Assembly: GCA_036898135.1 (NCBI GenBank)
Contig: CM072522.1
Coordinates: 15,790,920 to 15,854,919 of the forward strand
Length of the DNA stretch: 64,000 bases
Direction of reading: 5' to 3'
Source of the DNA: Oncomelania hupensis
Taxonomy: Eukaryota > Mollusca > Gastropoda > Littorinimorpha > Pomatiopsidae
In this document: one piece after another, positions 44,297 to 54,572 of the stretch
Layout of the letters: each line of letters begins with the position of its first letter
Position numbering within the stretch: position 1 is the first letter of the stretch
The notes under the pieces: generated by a model
Told to the model about the DNA's origin: nothing
Seen by the model: the letters and a program-made list of their open reading frames with translations, nothing else
Databases searched by the model: none
Made by a program: the position numbers and the translations under genes

Positions 44297-46631
44297 GTGG
44301 TTTACTGTTTCGTTGCCCTGAAGTTTGTTGTTGCTGCCTCCGACGAAGTTTGGGGTTTTTGTGTTATGCACAGTTGTTCGTCGGATTCTGCCCCGTCTTT
44401 GCGGGAGTCTAAATCATCTTCGGCCGTTCCTTCTTCCCGTGCTAAAAAGAGTCGTGTTTCGGTCTGTTCAGTGCCGACTTCCGTTGCTTTGGCGGTACCC
44501 TCCAGGGCTAAGGTTTCTTCGTCCCCTTTCCTCATGGACGTGACGTCTCTGTGCCTGTGTGCCAGCCTTTTGTTTCCTCTTCTGTTGACAACACCTCGGA
44601 ATTGTTGCATTGTGCTTCGCTGTTGTCTACTCCTAGGCCTCCTACTTCCGGTTTTCGTCCTGGATCTTCATCGTTGTCTTCTACTTTCAAGGTTAGTAGA
44701 AGTGGTGGTGGTAGTGAGGTGGGGAGTGGCGGTAGTGAGGTGAGGGGTGGCTCCTTGGTCTTGCCAGAAGTGTCCTTGGAGCCGTTTCTGGTCAAGGTTT
44801 ATGACCAGAAACACACGGATGGTCGCACTAGTTTAGGACCGCTTCCGTTTTCCGGCAGGGACGCCCCGGTTGACCCGGATAAGCTACCTGCCGAAGCCTT
44901 CCCTCCTGTTTCCTTAGACAGGATTCAGGTCGGGTCGGGACTTCTGGCTGTGTCGAGTTTGAGACTTTAAAAGCACTGCTCACAGTGTTACGTCCAGCTG
45001 CGACAGGGAGTTTGGCTTCCGGTCTCGGGTCCTTAGCGGACTCAGTTTCCGGTTCATCCCAAGCCTCTCCCTTCCAACCCCCATTGTATACCACTTCCGA
45101 TTGCGGTCGTGGGGAGGGAGCTCTGGTTTTCGGTACGGGGGATACGATACACTCGTTACCTTCTTCCGTTTCCGGTTTGGCTCAAGCATTCTCAGTTCAC
45201 CCTCCTGTCTCTGCCACTTCCGGTTTCGGTTGTGGATCAGGAGCTCTGGTTTCCGGTACGGATGGGACGATTTTTTCGTTACCTACTTCCGGATCACATG
45301 CAGGGGCCGATTCGGCTCTTCGTTTTTCGGTGCCTTTGAGGGTGCCGACTTCCGGATTGGGCGGGGCGCACTCTTCGTTTTTCGGTGCCTTTGAGGGTGC
45401 CGACTTCCGGATTGGGCGGGGCGCACGTAGTTGGCCCTACCCCAGTTTCCGGTTTCGCTGAGTCTGGAGTACAGTTAGCTCATGATGATCTGGTGTTGCT
45501 TTCTCCGGATGCTCACGAGGCTTATCGGGACGACTTTGATTTATCTGTGTCGTCACCGGATCCTTTTGGCCTGGACAGTTCGGACAGGCAGCCCCTTTCG
45601 ACTGAGTCTGTTTTTAAGGAGGCCATTCAGCAAGCTGCAGTTTTTTGTCCGCAAGTGGTGGAGGAGGTTTCAGTTTCTCAACCCCTACTCCATTCCTTTT
45701 TAGGCGATTCTCTTGCTTCCCCCGAATCTGGTGAGACTATCCTAGCCTTCAGGGAGTCTCCTACTCCTAGCGTTAAATTTGTTTGTGAATTGGGCCTTTT
45801 CTAAGGCACGAGGGCTTAGAGATGGCGAGGCCTCTTCCTCTTCGGTTGAAGAGGTGCCTCAGTTCCCTAGAGCTTCCCCTATGGGCTCGTTTGTGGGTTT
45901 GTCCTCGTTGTTTGGTGTTCATCGGAAGTTTTTCTCTAGATCGATTCTTCGAAGTCGTCTATTCCGGTTTCCCAGGATGATCTTGCTCTTTTGAGAGGCC
46001 AGAGGCATATGCCTCCTTCAATTGTCCCTATTCCAGGCAAGGGTCTGACGCAAATAGAGGAGTCTGTTATTAGAGTCCTTGAGTGTTTTTCTCTTTCTGA
46101 CGCGCTGACTGCTGCGCTGTCTTCTGCTCTTCTCTTTTTACAGAGGAGCAAGAGTTTCGGGATGACATTTCTGTCCGTTCGGTAAAATCCTTGTTGCAGG
46201 CCCTCAATACCTCTATCGGTCAGGGTTGCAAATCGCTGGCTCTCGCCTATGTTAACTTGCTTCTTGCTCGTCGTGACGCTTTTCTTAAGTCGGCGTCACA
46301 TTTGCCTACGCACCTGTCCTCCTCGCTCCGGGTGGGACCTTTGGTGCCCGACTCTCTTTTTGGTTCTTACGCTCGTGCTGCCGTTCGCGGTGAGTCGGAG
46401 CGGGCCACGTCGGATGTTTTCTCCTTCTGGGCTCAAGCTGCTCAAAAGGCCCCGCCTTCCTTTTCTAGGGGAGGTTGAGGTTCCCGTTTTTTCCGCTCCT
46501 CTCTGGACTTAGGTCGAGGCCGCTCTGACCGTGGTCGTTCCTCTCGGGGTAGGCGGGGTGGTGCTTCCTCTTCCCGTGGCAGGGATAGGGTAGGCCGCAG
46601 GCCTCGGCCTAGAGAGGTTTCCCCCCAATGA
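44297..46631 (+). pseudogene. DIRS ORF1 (gag-like), broken
   Basis: Ser/Pro-rich text in shifting frames (SDSAPSLRESKSSSAVPSSR; DGRTSLGPLPFSGRDAP; LLQALNTSIGQGCKSLALAY) ends in an Arg-Gly block, GRGRSDRGRSSRGRRGGASS, at about 46505-46628, as in nucleic-acid-binding C-termini of such proteins. A perfect 55-bp tandem duplication (45316-45370, 45371-45425) breaks the frame. The ORF1 stop (46629-46631) overlaps the ATG of the next frame (46628-46630). Confidence 0.65.
45316..45425 (+). repeat. Exact 55-bp tandem duplication in DIRS ORF1
   Basis: Both units start CTCTTCGTTTTTCGGTGCCT and end GGGCGGGGCGCA, without a difference. Weaker ~135-bp repeats lie just upstream (45090-45300). Confidence 0.92.
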
Positions 46632-48485
46632 CTGGCCCCGAATGTCCACCCCCCAGCTGTTCAACCCTCCTTGTGGGAGGCTTGGCTCGCCAGTTTCCCT
46701 TGTGGCTCGCCCTCCCCTCCGCAAGCAGCTGGGTGCAAGAGGTGATTTGGTCGGGGTTAAAGCTTCAGTGGGGTTCCTCTCGGCCCCCTCTTTGTCGCTC
46801 CCCTCCTTTTTTCCGCCCCCTGAGCTCTCCAGAAGCTCAGACGATTCTGGACTCAGAGGTTGCAGCCATTCTCCAGAAGGGCGCTATAGAGGAGGTCCTT
46901 TGTCCTCACTCCCCGGGGTTTTATGGCCGTCTCTTCGTTGTTCCGAAAGCATCCGGCGGTTGGCGCCCGGTGCTAGATCTGTAGTCTCTGAACAAGTTTC
47001 TTCGTCGCATCCGTTTTCGGTGCGAGAATCTCTCCGCCCAGGGGATTGGGCGGCCTCAATAGATCTTTCAGACGCCTGTTTCCGTGTGACTATTCATCCT
47101 CTTCACAGGCGTTGGATGCGCTTCATCTGGCGGGATCGGATTTTTCAGTTCAAAGCTCTTCCCTTCGGGCTGTCGCTCAGTCCTTGGGTTTTCACAAGGA
47201 TTGTCAAAGAGCTCGCTGCCGGGTGCGCGGACTCGGGGTGTGGTTCTCCGCTTACCTCGGCGACTGGTTGGTCAAGGCAAGTTCTCACGATCTCTGTCTC
47301 GTGCATACCAGGCTGGTCCTCCTTTGGACGCGGCGTTTAGGGTTCTCTGTGCACCCCTCAAGTCCGAGTTGTCTCCGTCCCAGGTTTTCCACTACTTGGG
47401 GATGTCGTTCGACACTCGGGATTGGTCTGTCCGCCCTTTAGGTCGTCGAGTGCAGAAGCTTCAATCCCTTCTGTTAGTTTTGGAGGGTCAGGATGTCGTT
47501 TCAGCCAGAGTTATGGCCTCCATTTTGGGGTCGTTCGACTCTCTGGTTCATTTGGTTCCTCTCGCGGGAGTTCGCAAGCGGCCGATCCAACGTTGGTTGG
47601 AATCGGTCCGTGGACTCCTAGGACGCTCTTCTCTCAGTCACGTAGGGCCTTCGAGGTTCTCTGCTCCCTTGGAAGAATATAGCGGGGCTTTCGACGGGGG
47701 TTCCGATCTCCCCTCCTCCTTCGGTAGCGGAAATCTTCACGAATGCGTCTTTGGTCGGTTGGGGTGCGCATACCGACAGCCTGTCAGCCCACGGGTTTTG
47801 GTCTCAGGACCAGCTGTCTTGGCATATCAATTGCCTGGAGATGGAAGCCGTTTGCCTGGCTATTCGTCGTTTTCTGCCCTCCCTGCATCGGGGCCTCTTT
47901 CTCGTCCGTTCGGACAGTGCCACGGTGGTCTCTTTCATCAACCATTTCGGGGGTACCCATTCTCCTGCTCTCTCCCTGTAGGTGGAGAGCCTGCTTCTGT
48001 GGCTAGCGGATTTCAACTGTGCTCTCGTAGCCAAACATGTCAGCGGCTCTGTCAATGTCCTGGCCGATCTTCTGAGTCGCCCTCATTGTGTGGTCAACAC
48101 GGAATGGACTCTGTCCCACTCGGTTCTTCAATCGGTTTGGTCGGAGTGGTTCAAACCTCTGATCGATCTTTTCGCCACTCGTTACTCTTCAAGGCTGCCC
48201 CTGTTTGTGTCTCCAGTCCCGGACTGCCTAGCTTGGGCGGTGGACGCTCTGTCCCTTTCTTGGGAGGGGTTGGAGGCTTATGCTTTCCCGCTGTTCTCCC
48301 TCCTTCCACGGGTTCTCAGGAAGTCGAGGAGGAGTCCCCGTCTCTCATTCTCGTGGCTCCCTTTTGGCCAGCCCAGGCCTGGTTCCCGGATCTCATTCGT
48401 CTTTCCAAGGGGCGGCGCATTCCTCTCGCTCTCGGGAAGAGATCGCTTCTGCAGCCTCGGTCCGGTATTCCGCACGGCAACCTAA
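46628..48485 (+). pseudogene. DIRS reverse transcriptase and RNase H, with frameshifts
   Basis: RT: AAILQKGAIEEVLCPHSPGF, YGRLFVVPKASGGWRPVLDL, a nonsense codon at 46982-46984, then in another frame WAASIDLSDACFRVTIHP, MRFIWRDRIFQFKALPFGLS and SPWVFTRIVKELA, then in a third frame AYLGDWLVKASSHDLCLVHT, where the catalytic Y-L-D-D is changed to Y-L-G-D. RNase H: LVGWGAHTDSLSAHGFWSQD, INCLEMEAVCLAIRRFLPSL, VRSDSATVVSFINHFGG and GSVNVLADLLSRP. The loss of one active-site aspartate and several frame changes make it dead. Confidence 0.85.
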
Positions 48486-49524
48486 GCGTTCTCTGTCTTC
48501 ACGCTTGTCTGTTGTCTGGAAGTCTCTAAGGGTTTCCGGTGCTTCAAAAGAGGTCCTTTCTCTCCTGGAGGAGGCGCACAGGCCTTCTACAAGGGGAGTT
48601 TATTCCTCTCATTGGAAGCGATGGGTTGAGTGGTGCGCGGGGGCTAGGGTAGACCCTTGTTCTCCTTCTGAAATACAGATAGCCAACAATCTGGCTTTTT
48701 TGGCCTCAGTGTTGTCGCTGTCGGCTCCCTCCATTCGGGTGCGTCGTTCCGCAATTCAGACGACTCTTGCTCAACTCGGTTGGACTCCTCGGGGTTCTTC
48801 CCGTGTTGTCAGGGATGTTATCAGAGGAGTGGCTCTAAGGCAAGCTCGGATGCCGCGTCGGGTTCCGGCTTGGGATCTTTTTCTGGTTTTGAGTTTTCTT
48901 AGGGAATCCCCTTTCGAGCCATTGCGTTTAGCCTGCTTTTCGGTTTTGACGCTTAAAACTGTTTTTTTGGTCTCTCTGGCTTCTGGGAGACGCTGTAGTG
49001 AGGTTCACGCTTTTTCCGGCCTCCCGGCGGATGTAGCTTTTCAGTATGATGGTTCAGTCTCCCTTCGTTTCTTGCCCGAGTTTCTGGCCAAAAACCAATG
49101 TCCCGGCGATCCTTCCCCAGTGGTGTTTGTTCGTCCCCTCTCTCCTCTCTTGCGTAAATCGGACCCAGATTTGGCTAACTGCCCGGTCAGTGCTTTACGC
49201 GAGTATTTGAAACGTTCTAAAGTTTACCGTTCTTCTGTGAAGAGGAGATTGTTTCTCTCTTGCAACCCAGGGTTTTCTAAAGATATAGCAAAACCTACTC
49301 TAGCGAGGTGGATAGCAACAATCATTCGTGGGGCATACGTTCTTTTATCTGAGCGAAATGAGAGGGATTACAGTTGTGCTATTCCCCTCTTTTCGGCTAG
49401 GGCTCATGAGATCAGGGCACAGGCATCCTACTTGGCAGTTGTTTTCATCAGCTTCTATCTGAGGGGCCGTATTAGAGAGGATGGCTCCTTTGGTGTCAGT
49501 TCCAGAAGGCCAAAGCTCATATGA
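48280..49524 (+). CDS. DIRS tyrosine recombinase (open frame, probably inactive)
   Basis: The frame is open for 414 codons; it overlaps the end of the RNase H frame, as is usual in DIRS. An N-terminal core-binding part contains GVYSSHWKRWVEWCAGARVD; the catalytic part has SLASGRRCSEVHAFSGLP (first catalytic Arg) and FSARAHEIRAQASYLAV (the H-x-x-R pair). The following segment jumps straight to FISFYLRG, where the last Tyr should lie. In family members there are usually more residues between H-x-x-R and this Tyr, so a short internal deletion is likely. The enzyme would join the circular DNA intermediate into the genome in place of a DDE integrase. Confidence 0.85.
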   Translation: MLSRCSPSFHGFSGSRGGVPVSHSRGSLLASPGLVPGSHSSFQGAAHSSRSREEIASAASVRYSARQPKRSLSSRLSVVWKSLRVSGASKEVLSLLEEAHRPSTRGVYSSHWKRWVEWCAGARVDPCSPSEIQIANNLAFLASVLSLSAPSIRVRRSAIQTTLAQLGWTPRGSSRVVRDVIRGVALRQARMPRRVPAWDLFLVLSFLRESPFEPLRLACFSVLTLKTVFLVSLASGRRCSEVHAFSGLPADVAFQYDGSVSLRFLPEFLAKNQCPGDPSPVVFVRPLSPLLRKSDPDLANCPVSALREYLKRSKVYRSSVKRRLFLSCNPGFSKDIAKPTLARWIATIIRGAYVLLSERNERDYSCAIPLFSARAHEIRAQASYLAVVFISFYLRGRIREDGSFGVSSRRPKLI

Positions 49525-49539
49525 CTCACATGCTCCTTA

Positions 49540-50480
49540 TAGAACTCGCAATAGTTAACATGAAAATGAGTGCCCAGAAGAAAAGCAAACAAAGCATAAA
49601 AAAGAAACGGTGGCATTAAAATTCAAGGTAATACCGATTTTGATCTTTCTATGCTCGTGACCTTGTGATGACATTGACCTCCGGCTCTAAATACATTAAT
49701 GCACTATCAAATAGAGTACAACAAAAGTTGTATTAAGCGTTAAAAAAAAGCGGTGACATTGGGATGACCTTGACGTTCAATGACTTTGATCTTGGGATGA
49801 CTTTGACCATCACGTGATCTCTCATGCATGTATGATCAATTAATCCAATGTTGTTGCATACTATGGGTTAAATAAACAGCCATTCCACTGTATGATGACC
49901 TATTTTTGTATGTTTTTGCAAGGCCTTAAATGACCTTAACCTTCAAGATTAATGCAAAAATGGAACATATATGAAAGGTCAATCTATTATCTTTAAATAC
50001 CACAGGTTTGGACTTTATATCTCTAATATTTTACCTTGACCTTGGAGTGAGGTTGACCACATTTGCATAGTATGTGTGTCTCATTGATACTTATCATGTC
50101 TCAAGGAATCATGTTCAATATTAATAACCTAGAAAAAAAAGTGAACATTTGTCAAAAGTTATCATTTTTTGACTAACATTTGATGACCCTGTGACTTGAC
50201 TTGAAGTCATTCATTCACTGATCAGTTATGAGGTCTCATGGGTATACACACTATCCTACCAAGTTTAGTTGTGATATCTGAAATAGGTTCTGAGTACTTA
50301 GCCACTTTACAGTTTTTGCACAGACAGACGTAGACAGGCAGACGGACGGATGGACATTTGCTTTCGATATTATTTTTGCACAGATTTGCCAAGTGTTTTT
50401 GTTTCTTTTTTTCCTTTTTTTCTTTTTTTTGGAGGGGTGGGAGGGGGGGGGTGAGTACATGTATGCGAGTCAAAAACGCT
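49540..50480 (-). repeat. TCAAGGTCA-rich dispersed repeat (copy 2, reversed)
   Basis: Reverse complement of 23240-24095: TGACCTTGACGTTC, TGCATACTATGGGTTAAATA and CAGACGGACGGATGGAC correspond to blocks there. Fewer exact half-sites remain than in copy 1. It starts at the right edge of the DIRS element. Confidence 0.72.
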
Positions 50481-50767
50481 ATTTCTTGCCTATGGAAACA
50501 CAGGATTTTGAAATAGGTTGCTAGCCAACGACTTTAGTGTTCTAAAAGGATTTGACTTGGTCTTAGTGCTACTAAATCAGGATTGCAGCTAAGCCTCAAA
50601 TCCTGTAACCAGCCACAGGTACAAGTGGATAGGCACACGTACACGTGAATCTCGGCGAGGCTCAGCTACGCGCAGGAGGAATAGCCGGACTGCGGCAAAA
50701 GCGATATTTGAATATAAGTGGACTTCGTAATATTTGAGCTTCACTGTTTTCTGCTGTCAACTTTCAG

Positions 50768-50879
50768 GTGCCCCAGGCTCATACACTGTGTACGGAATTT
50801 ACCTCATCCCCATCTTCTTCGGCGTCTTCATCATCTTCTCCAATGCTTTGCTGCTAAACCTCCTGATCGCCAAATTCAA
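50768..50879 (+). CDS. TRPM-like exon, transmembrane segment S6
   Basis: The 112-nt exon encodes APGSYTVYGIYLIPIFFGVF followed by IIFSNALLLNLLIAKF. This matches the S6 helix of TRPM channels (pattern Y-x-L-x-x-N-I-L-L-x-N-L-L-I-A-x-F). The acceptor is CAACTTTCAG and the donor TTCAA/GTTAGT. It enters in phase 1 and leaves in phase 2, so the last asparagine codon is completed by the next exon. Confidence 0.88.
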
Positions 50880-51109
50880 GTTAGTGCATTATTTGTGACT
50901 TTTAAACTGTATTTTCAGACACACAAACACACACATCAGCCGAAAAATAAGCATTTTCGAAGCGTCAGTTTTCTTGGGTGTGTTGTGACTCAGCTTTATC
51001 CTATCGGAGCAACTAGCAATGGAATGATAGGCCATTATATCAGGTTGTCTGCAAGTCAAAAGTTATCCAACTCGGCCAAGCCATTCTTTATATTTATTTA
51101 TTTATTATT

Positions 51110-51660
51110 TTTGATACAGAGCAAAACGTGTTTAGAAAATGGTGAAGCACAATGACCTTGACCTTTGAGAAAGTACAAATACGAATGACCTAACGTGCTT
51201 AGCAGTATTTGATGTATCCGCAAAGTAAATAGTATGAATTTCGGTTCAGTTTTTCTTGAGATAAAGCGAAAAGTGTAGTTTGAACAAAAAAAGTTAAATT
51301 CGGTGGGACGGACTTGACTGATGGACCGACGGACCGTCAACCGGACTGCTAATGACAGATGGCCGATGATTTGAAGTGCTTGTATTCCAAACACTCAACA
51401 AAATCGCTTCAGCCATTTTTTGAGATATTGAGCTAAAGGTGTTTAGCAACAAAAGGAGTCCAGTGACTTTGACCTTTGCGGTTGAACAAAAATTATGGCA
51501 CGGGAGGCAGGCCACTGACCTAGGTAATGTTCATATGAAGTTTGGTCAAAATGCGTTCAGTGGTTCTTGAGATATAGCTTCCAACGGTCCTACAGAAGGA
51601 CCGACCGACATTTAGCTTGTTCTGATTCCCCCGACTATTTCAAAGTATTTTCAGATAAGT
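51110..51660 (-). repeat. Related repeat with CAAGGTCA motifs (reversed, between S6 and TRP exons)
   Basis: Contains AATGACCTTGACCTTTGAGA, GACTTTGACCTTTGCGG and GTTCTTGAGATATAGCTTCC; the last block matches 3180-3230 reversed. It ends with GGACCGACCGACATTTAGC. Confidence 0.65.
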
Positions 51661-51862
51661 CTGGAAATACACAAATTAATGTTAGTACACTAATGTAGCT
51701 TCAGATCACACAAATTTAGTTTTGCGAGCACTATTTTCTCTGCACGGACCTGGATATGGTTGTTGTTGACTGTATTCCTAAGAGAGAGAAAGAATGGAAA
51801 CGTTGGCTGCCTTTTAAAAATTAATTTATTTAGTTAATTTATTCCTTTATTCATTCATTTAG

Positions 51863-52035
51863 TAAAGAGTACGGGGACGTGGAGATGAAAGTACAACAGC
51901 ATCAAGCCTGGGTCAAGTGTCAAACCATTCTGGAGTTGCATGTGCGTTCCATCCTACCACCACCTCTCAACATTGTTCGCTGTTGTTTTGAGATGGCCCA
52001 CTATCGCTGTGGGACTATTTGTGGCGCAGACTCAG
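51863..52035 (+). CDS. TRPM-like exon, TRP helix
   Basis: The 173-nt exon encodes KEYGDVEMKVQQHQAWVKCQ, TILELHVRSILPPPLNIV and a cysteine-rich end with AHYRCGTICGAD. The QAWVKCQ piece is at the TRP-box position (IWKFQR in vertebrate TRPM) and the LPPPL motif is diagnostic for TRPM. The acceptor is ATTCATTTAG and the donor CTCAG/GTACGA. Entry phase 2 and exit phase 1 fit both neighbours. Confidence 0.88.
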
Positions 52036-52674
52036 GTACGACAAGCACACACACTACCCATTAGCGACAACAGTAAGGGTGTCACGTAACCCGAATGGGT
52101 TCAGTGACTTCAGCTCAACAGCGAGTGCTGGGATACAAACTCAAACTAAAAAACTAACACAAATGCCAGATGAACATTTACACTCTTTTATTCAACATAC
52201 AATCACACAGGATAATGGGAAATCTAACCCAACCCCAACCCTTCTCCAGACCCACAACCCCACAATTAACCAACAATTACATCCCTTGCCTAATCCATAA
52301 CCCCTTTGACACTGGACACAAGATACCAACACAATCAAGATATAATAATAATATGAAAATAAAGATGCATTAATAACAGTTGATGGCTTAAGTATACAAA
52401 AGCAAAACCTTGAAGAAATGTATTTAGTTAATAGTAGAACTTTATACACAGATTATCTGTCCGATCTCCAACACAGGTTTAATTAAATTGTCTCAAAGTA
52501 CTAATTCAGGAAAATCACCAACTGTCACAACCTATGCAGACTGTAGAAAGTCTCTGTTTATATATGCTTATGTGCGTGTAATGTGCGTATGATTGAGGGT
52601 GTATGTAAGGCCCTGTGTACTGCGACCCAAGTAGAAGAGGTCCCCCAAGCATGTCGTCTTGTCTCCTCCTGCAG
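52036..52674. other. Intron between TRP-helix and linker exons
   Basis: AT-rich and asparagine/CA-rich text, no element recognised. Confidence 0.4.
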
Positions 52675-52770
52675 GTGGAAACAGAGTTGGAGTGGAGAAC
52701 GTGGAACAAAGTACGCAGAATGAAGAACAAAGACGGAGCAACAGCAGCGGAAGTAGTGGCACCAAGACAG
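52675..52770 (+). CDS. TRPM-like exon, hydrophilic C-terminal linker
   Basis: The 96-nt exon encodes a polar stretch with VENVEQSTQNEEQRRSNSSG. It has good splice sites (CCTGCAG acceptor, GACAG/GTAAAT donor) and phases (1 in, 1 out) that join the TRP-helix exon to the last exon without a break. The composition is low-complexity Ser/Asn/Glu, as in the linker after the TRP domain of many TRPM proteins. The function cannot be read from sequence. Confidence 0.65.
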
Positions 52771-54471
52771 GTAAATCAAACATAGTAGTAGAAGAACTAG
52801 GAGTAGCAGAAATACTAGTAGCAGGAATAGTAGACCCAATTTGGTCAACAAATAAACCGTCTTACTAAGCTACCATCAACAAAGTAAACAATACATGGGA
52901 AATAACTCCTTCCGCCGTCCGCCATCTTGACCTGTTTATTTATGCATCATAACATTTCATAATCTTTCTATAATTTGTATTATTGTCCCATGAACATGAT
53001 TATTTACACAAATACACATGAATATTATAATTTCATTTCTAGTCAACAATCTTGATTCATCCTCTCTCTTATATTCATCACCCCTCTCCCATATCATAAT
53101 ATATAATACATCGTCACCCTTGACTTCATTTCTATCACCCCTCTCTCACATTCATCACCCCTCTTCCATATCATAATATATGATACATCGTCACCCCTCT
53201 CTCATATTCATCACCCCGCTCTCTCTTATTATCATGTATACTTCATCGTCACCCAACCTTGACCTAATTTTGGCATCAACATAAACAACATTATTCCATT
53301 TAACAACTGCAACAAGAAAATCATATAAAAATGCTATTTATTAAAATATCCCTTTCCCCCTCATCCATCATCATTCATTCACGTACGCATGCTCGGAGTG
53401 TATAGCCACTAAAGGATCTAGAATACTGGGCATCAACTCACCTTCAGTTTCCCGGCCTGTGAAGTACAGACCAACACAACACAACACAACACAACACGAC
53501 ACTGTCTGTAGAGAGTAGGTGGTTCGTTACTGTCTTATTATGATATTAGGATACCCTAGCACTTACGAAATGCTGGGTCTTGGGAGGTCTCTAACACAAG
53601 AGCACACACCCTTAGGACGTCACTCAACACAGAGATCACACAGCACTGTGGCAGCAAAAGTCCTCCTCAATTACTATAAATTTACTTTTCTATAATAATT
53701 GTCACAGCTCATTGGTCATTCTTGTCCGTATTACGGCACAAGACTTTGGGTGGTTCCAAGCACAAAACACAACCCTTAGAAACGACCCTACACTTATCCT
53801 ATGATAGTGGTAGTTACAGTCTCTCCAATAGTCATCTAACCACAAAGACTACCGCCCCAACTCTGCCACTTCTACCGCTTTCTCCAGTCCACAGTCCAAG
53901 CCACAGAGCTCCGTTCAACTTTTTGAGCTATAGAGTTATGTGTAACGCACGTGAAACACCTAACTCTGACGTACTCTACGCAATACAAAATGCTGATTCA
54001 AACTTTGCACACCGCACTCTCAGTGATATGGAACTATACACTATATTTGCGTGTGTCAAAACTCGTGTCGTCACAAAGGGTTTATAAGTATCCTCGTCTT
54101 CTTTGTCCTAATCATCATTACGACTATTGTCATCGTCATTTTAGTCATCACCTTCGTGACAAGAGACTTTTGTCATCGTCCTGTTTTTCACTAACAAGTT
54201 TATTTATTGATGTATTGATTTAGTTAGCTCCTACCTACTTAAGGTCTGTGTACTGTACCTTACTTTACATTAACTTACTTTATTTACTTTTACTACTGTA
54301 CTGTACTTTACTTATTTTACTGAGCCTTACTTTACCTAGCTTATTTTATATTAGTTTACTGATTTTTTAAAAAACAACATTAATGTAGTCTTTTGCTTTT
54401 CTATAAAATTGAAAGTTTATTATTACATTTTCTGACTGCAACTCTTTTTCTTTCCCTTTTTTTAAAAACAG
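52771..54471. other. Last intron, with a simple minisatellite
   Basis: At 53050-53240 a loose unit (CATATCATAATATATGATAC, TCGTCACCCCTCTCTCATAT) recurs three to four times. An AACAC pentamer run is at 53474-53500. The frame at 53722-54087 shows no motif. No known element is seen. Confidence 0.5.
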
Positions 54472-54572
54472 ATAAACCTACGTCTGAAAAAGAACTGAAG
54501 GAGTTTGAGGGTAAAGAAGCGCAATATGTGCTGTCGAGGCTTTTCATCCACAACAACATTGAGGCTGTCTAA
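54472..54572 (+). CDS. TRPM-like last coding exon with stop codon
   Basis: The exon begins after the acceptor TTTAAAAACAG in phase 1 and reads DKPTSEKELKEFEGKEAQYV followed by LSRLFIHNNIEAV and a TAA at 54570-54572. The ELKEFEGKEAQYVLSRLF part resembles the F-E-E-x-C-x-x-x-Y-L/F motif that follows the TRP domain in TRPM proteins. The protein then stops, with no room for a coiled coil, alpha-kinase or NUDT9-H domain. Another transcript could splice around this stop; none is visible here. Confidence 0.7.

Larger units (their letters stand above)
44140..49540 (+). mobile_element. DIRS-type retrotransposon, degenerate
   Basis: The order is a serine- and RG-rich ORF1, then RT, RNase H and a tyrosine recombinase, with no integrase and no LTRs, which defines the DIRS order. 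It has much higher GC than its surroundings. The split direct and inverted terminal repeats that DIRS elements need could not be placed, so both limits are approximate. Frameshifts and stops interrupt the RT. It lies in the intron after the S5/pore exon. Confidence 0.88.
2842..54572 (+). other. TRPM-like cation channel gene (3' half, gene span)
   Basis: This is the extent of the one host gene I can support, from the first recognised exon to the stop codon. Ten exons on the + strand encode pieces that line up in order with the transmembrane half of TRPM (melastatin) channels: pre-S1 segment, S2, S3, S4, S5/pore, S6, TRP helix and a short C-terminus. TRPM proteins are tetrameric Ca2+/Na+ or Mg2+-permeable membrane channels. 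The N-terminal homology region lies upstream of the window. Exon phases agree at every junction except around two gaps (S1 exon, and a small pore-distal exon). Introns are very large (30.5 kb, 8.1 kb, 6.7 kb) and filled with transposons. The family call rests on motif order; the paralogue cannot be told. Confidence 0.8.

Noticed and set aside
44302..44795. Minus-strand genes opposite the DIRS element
   Set aside because: They are shadow frames of GC-rich DIRS sequence; the + strand carries the recognisable motifs.
53722..54223. Extra channel exons in the last intron
   Set aside because: The frames lack channel motifs and good splice sites, and the flanking exons already join in phase without them.
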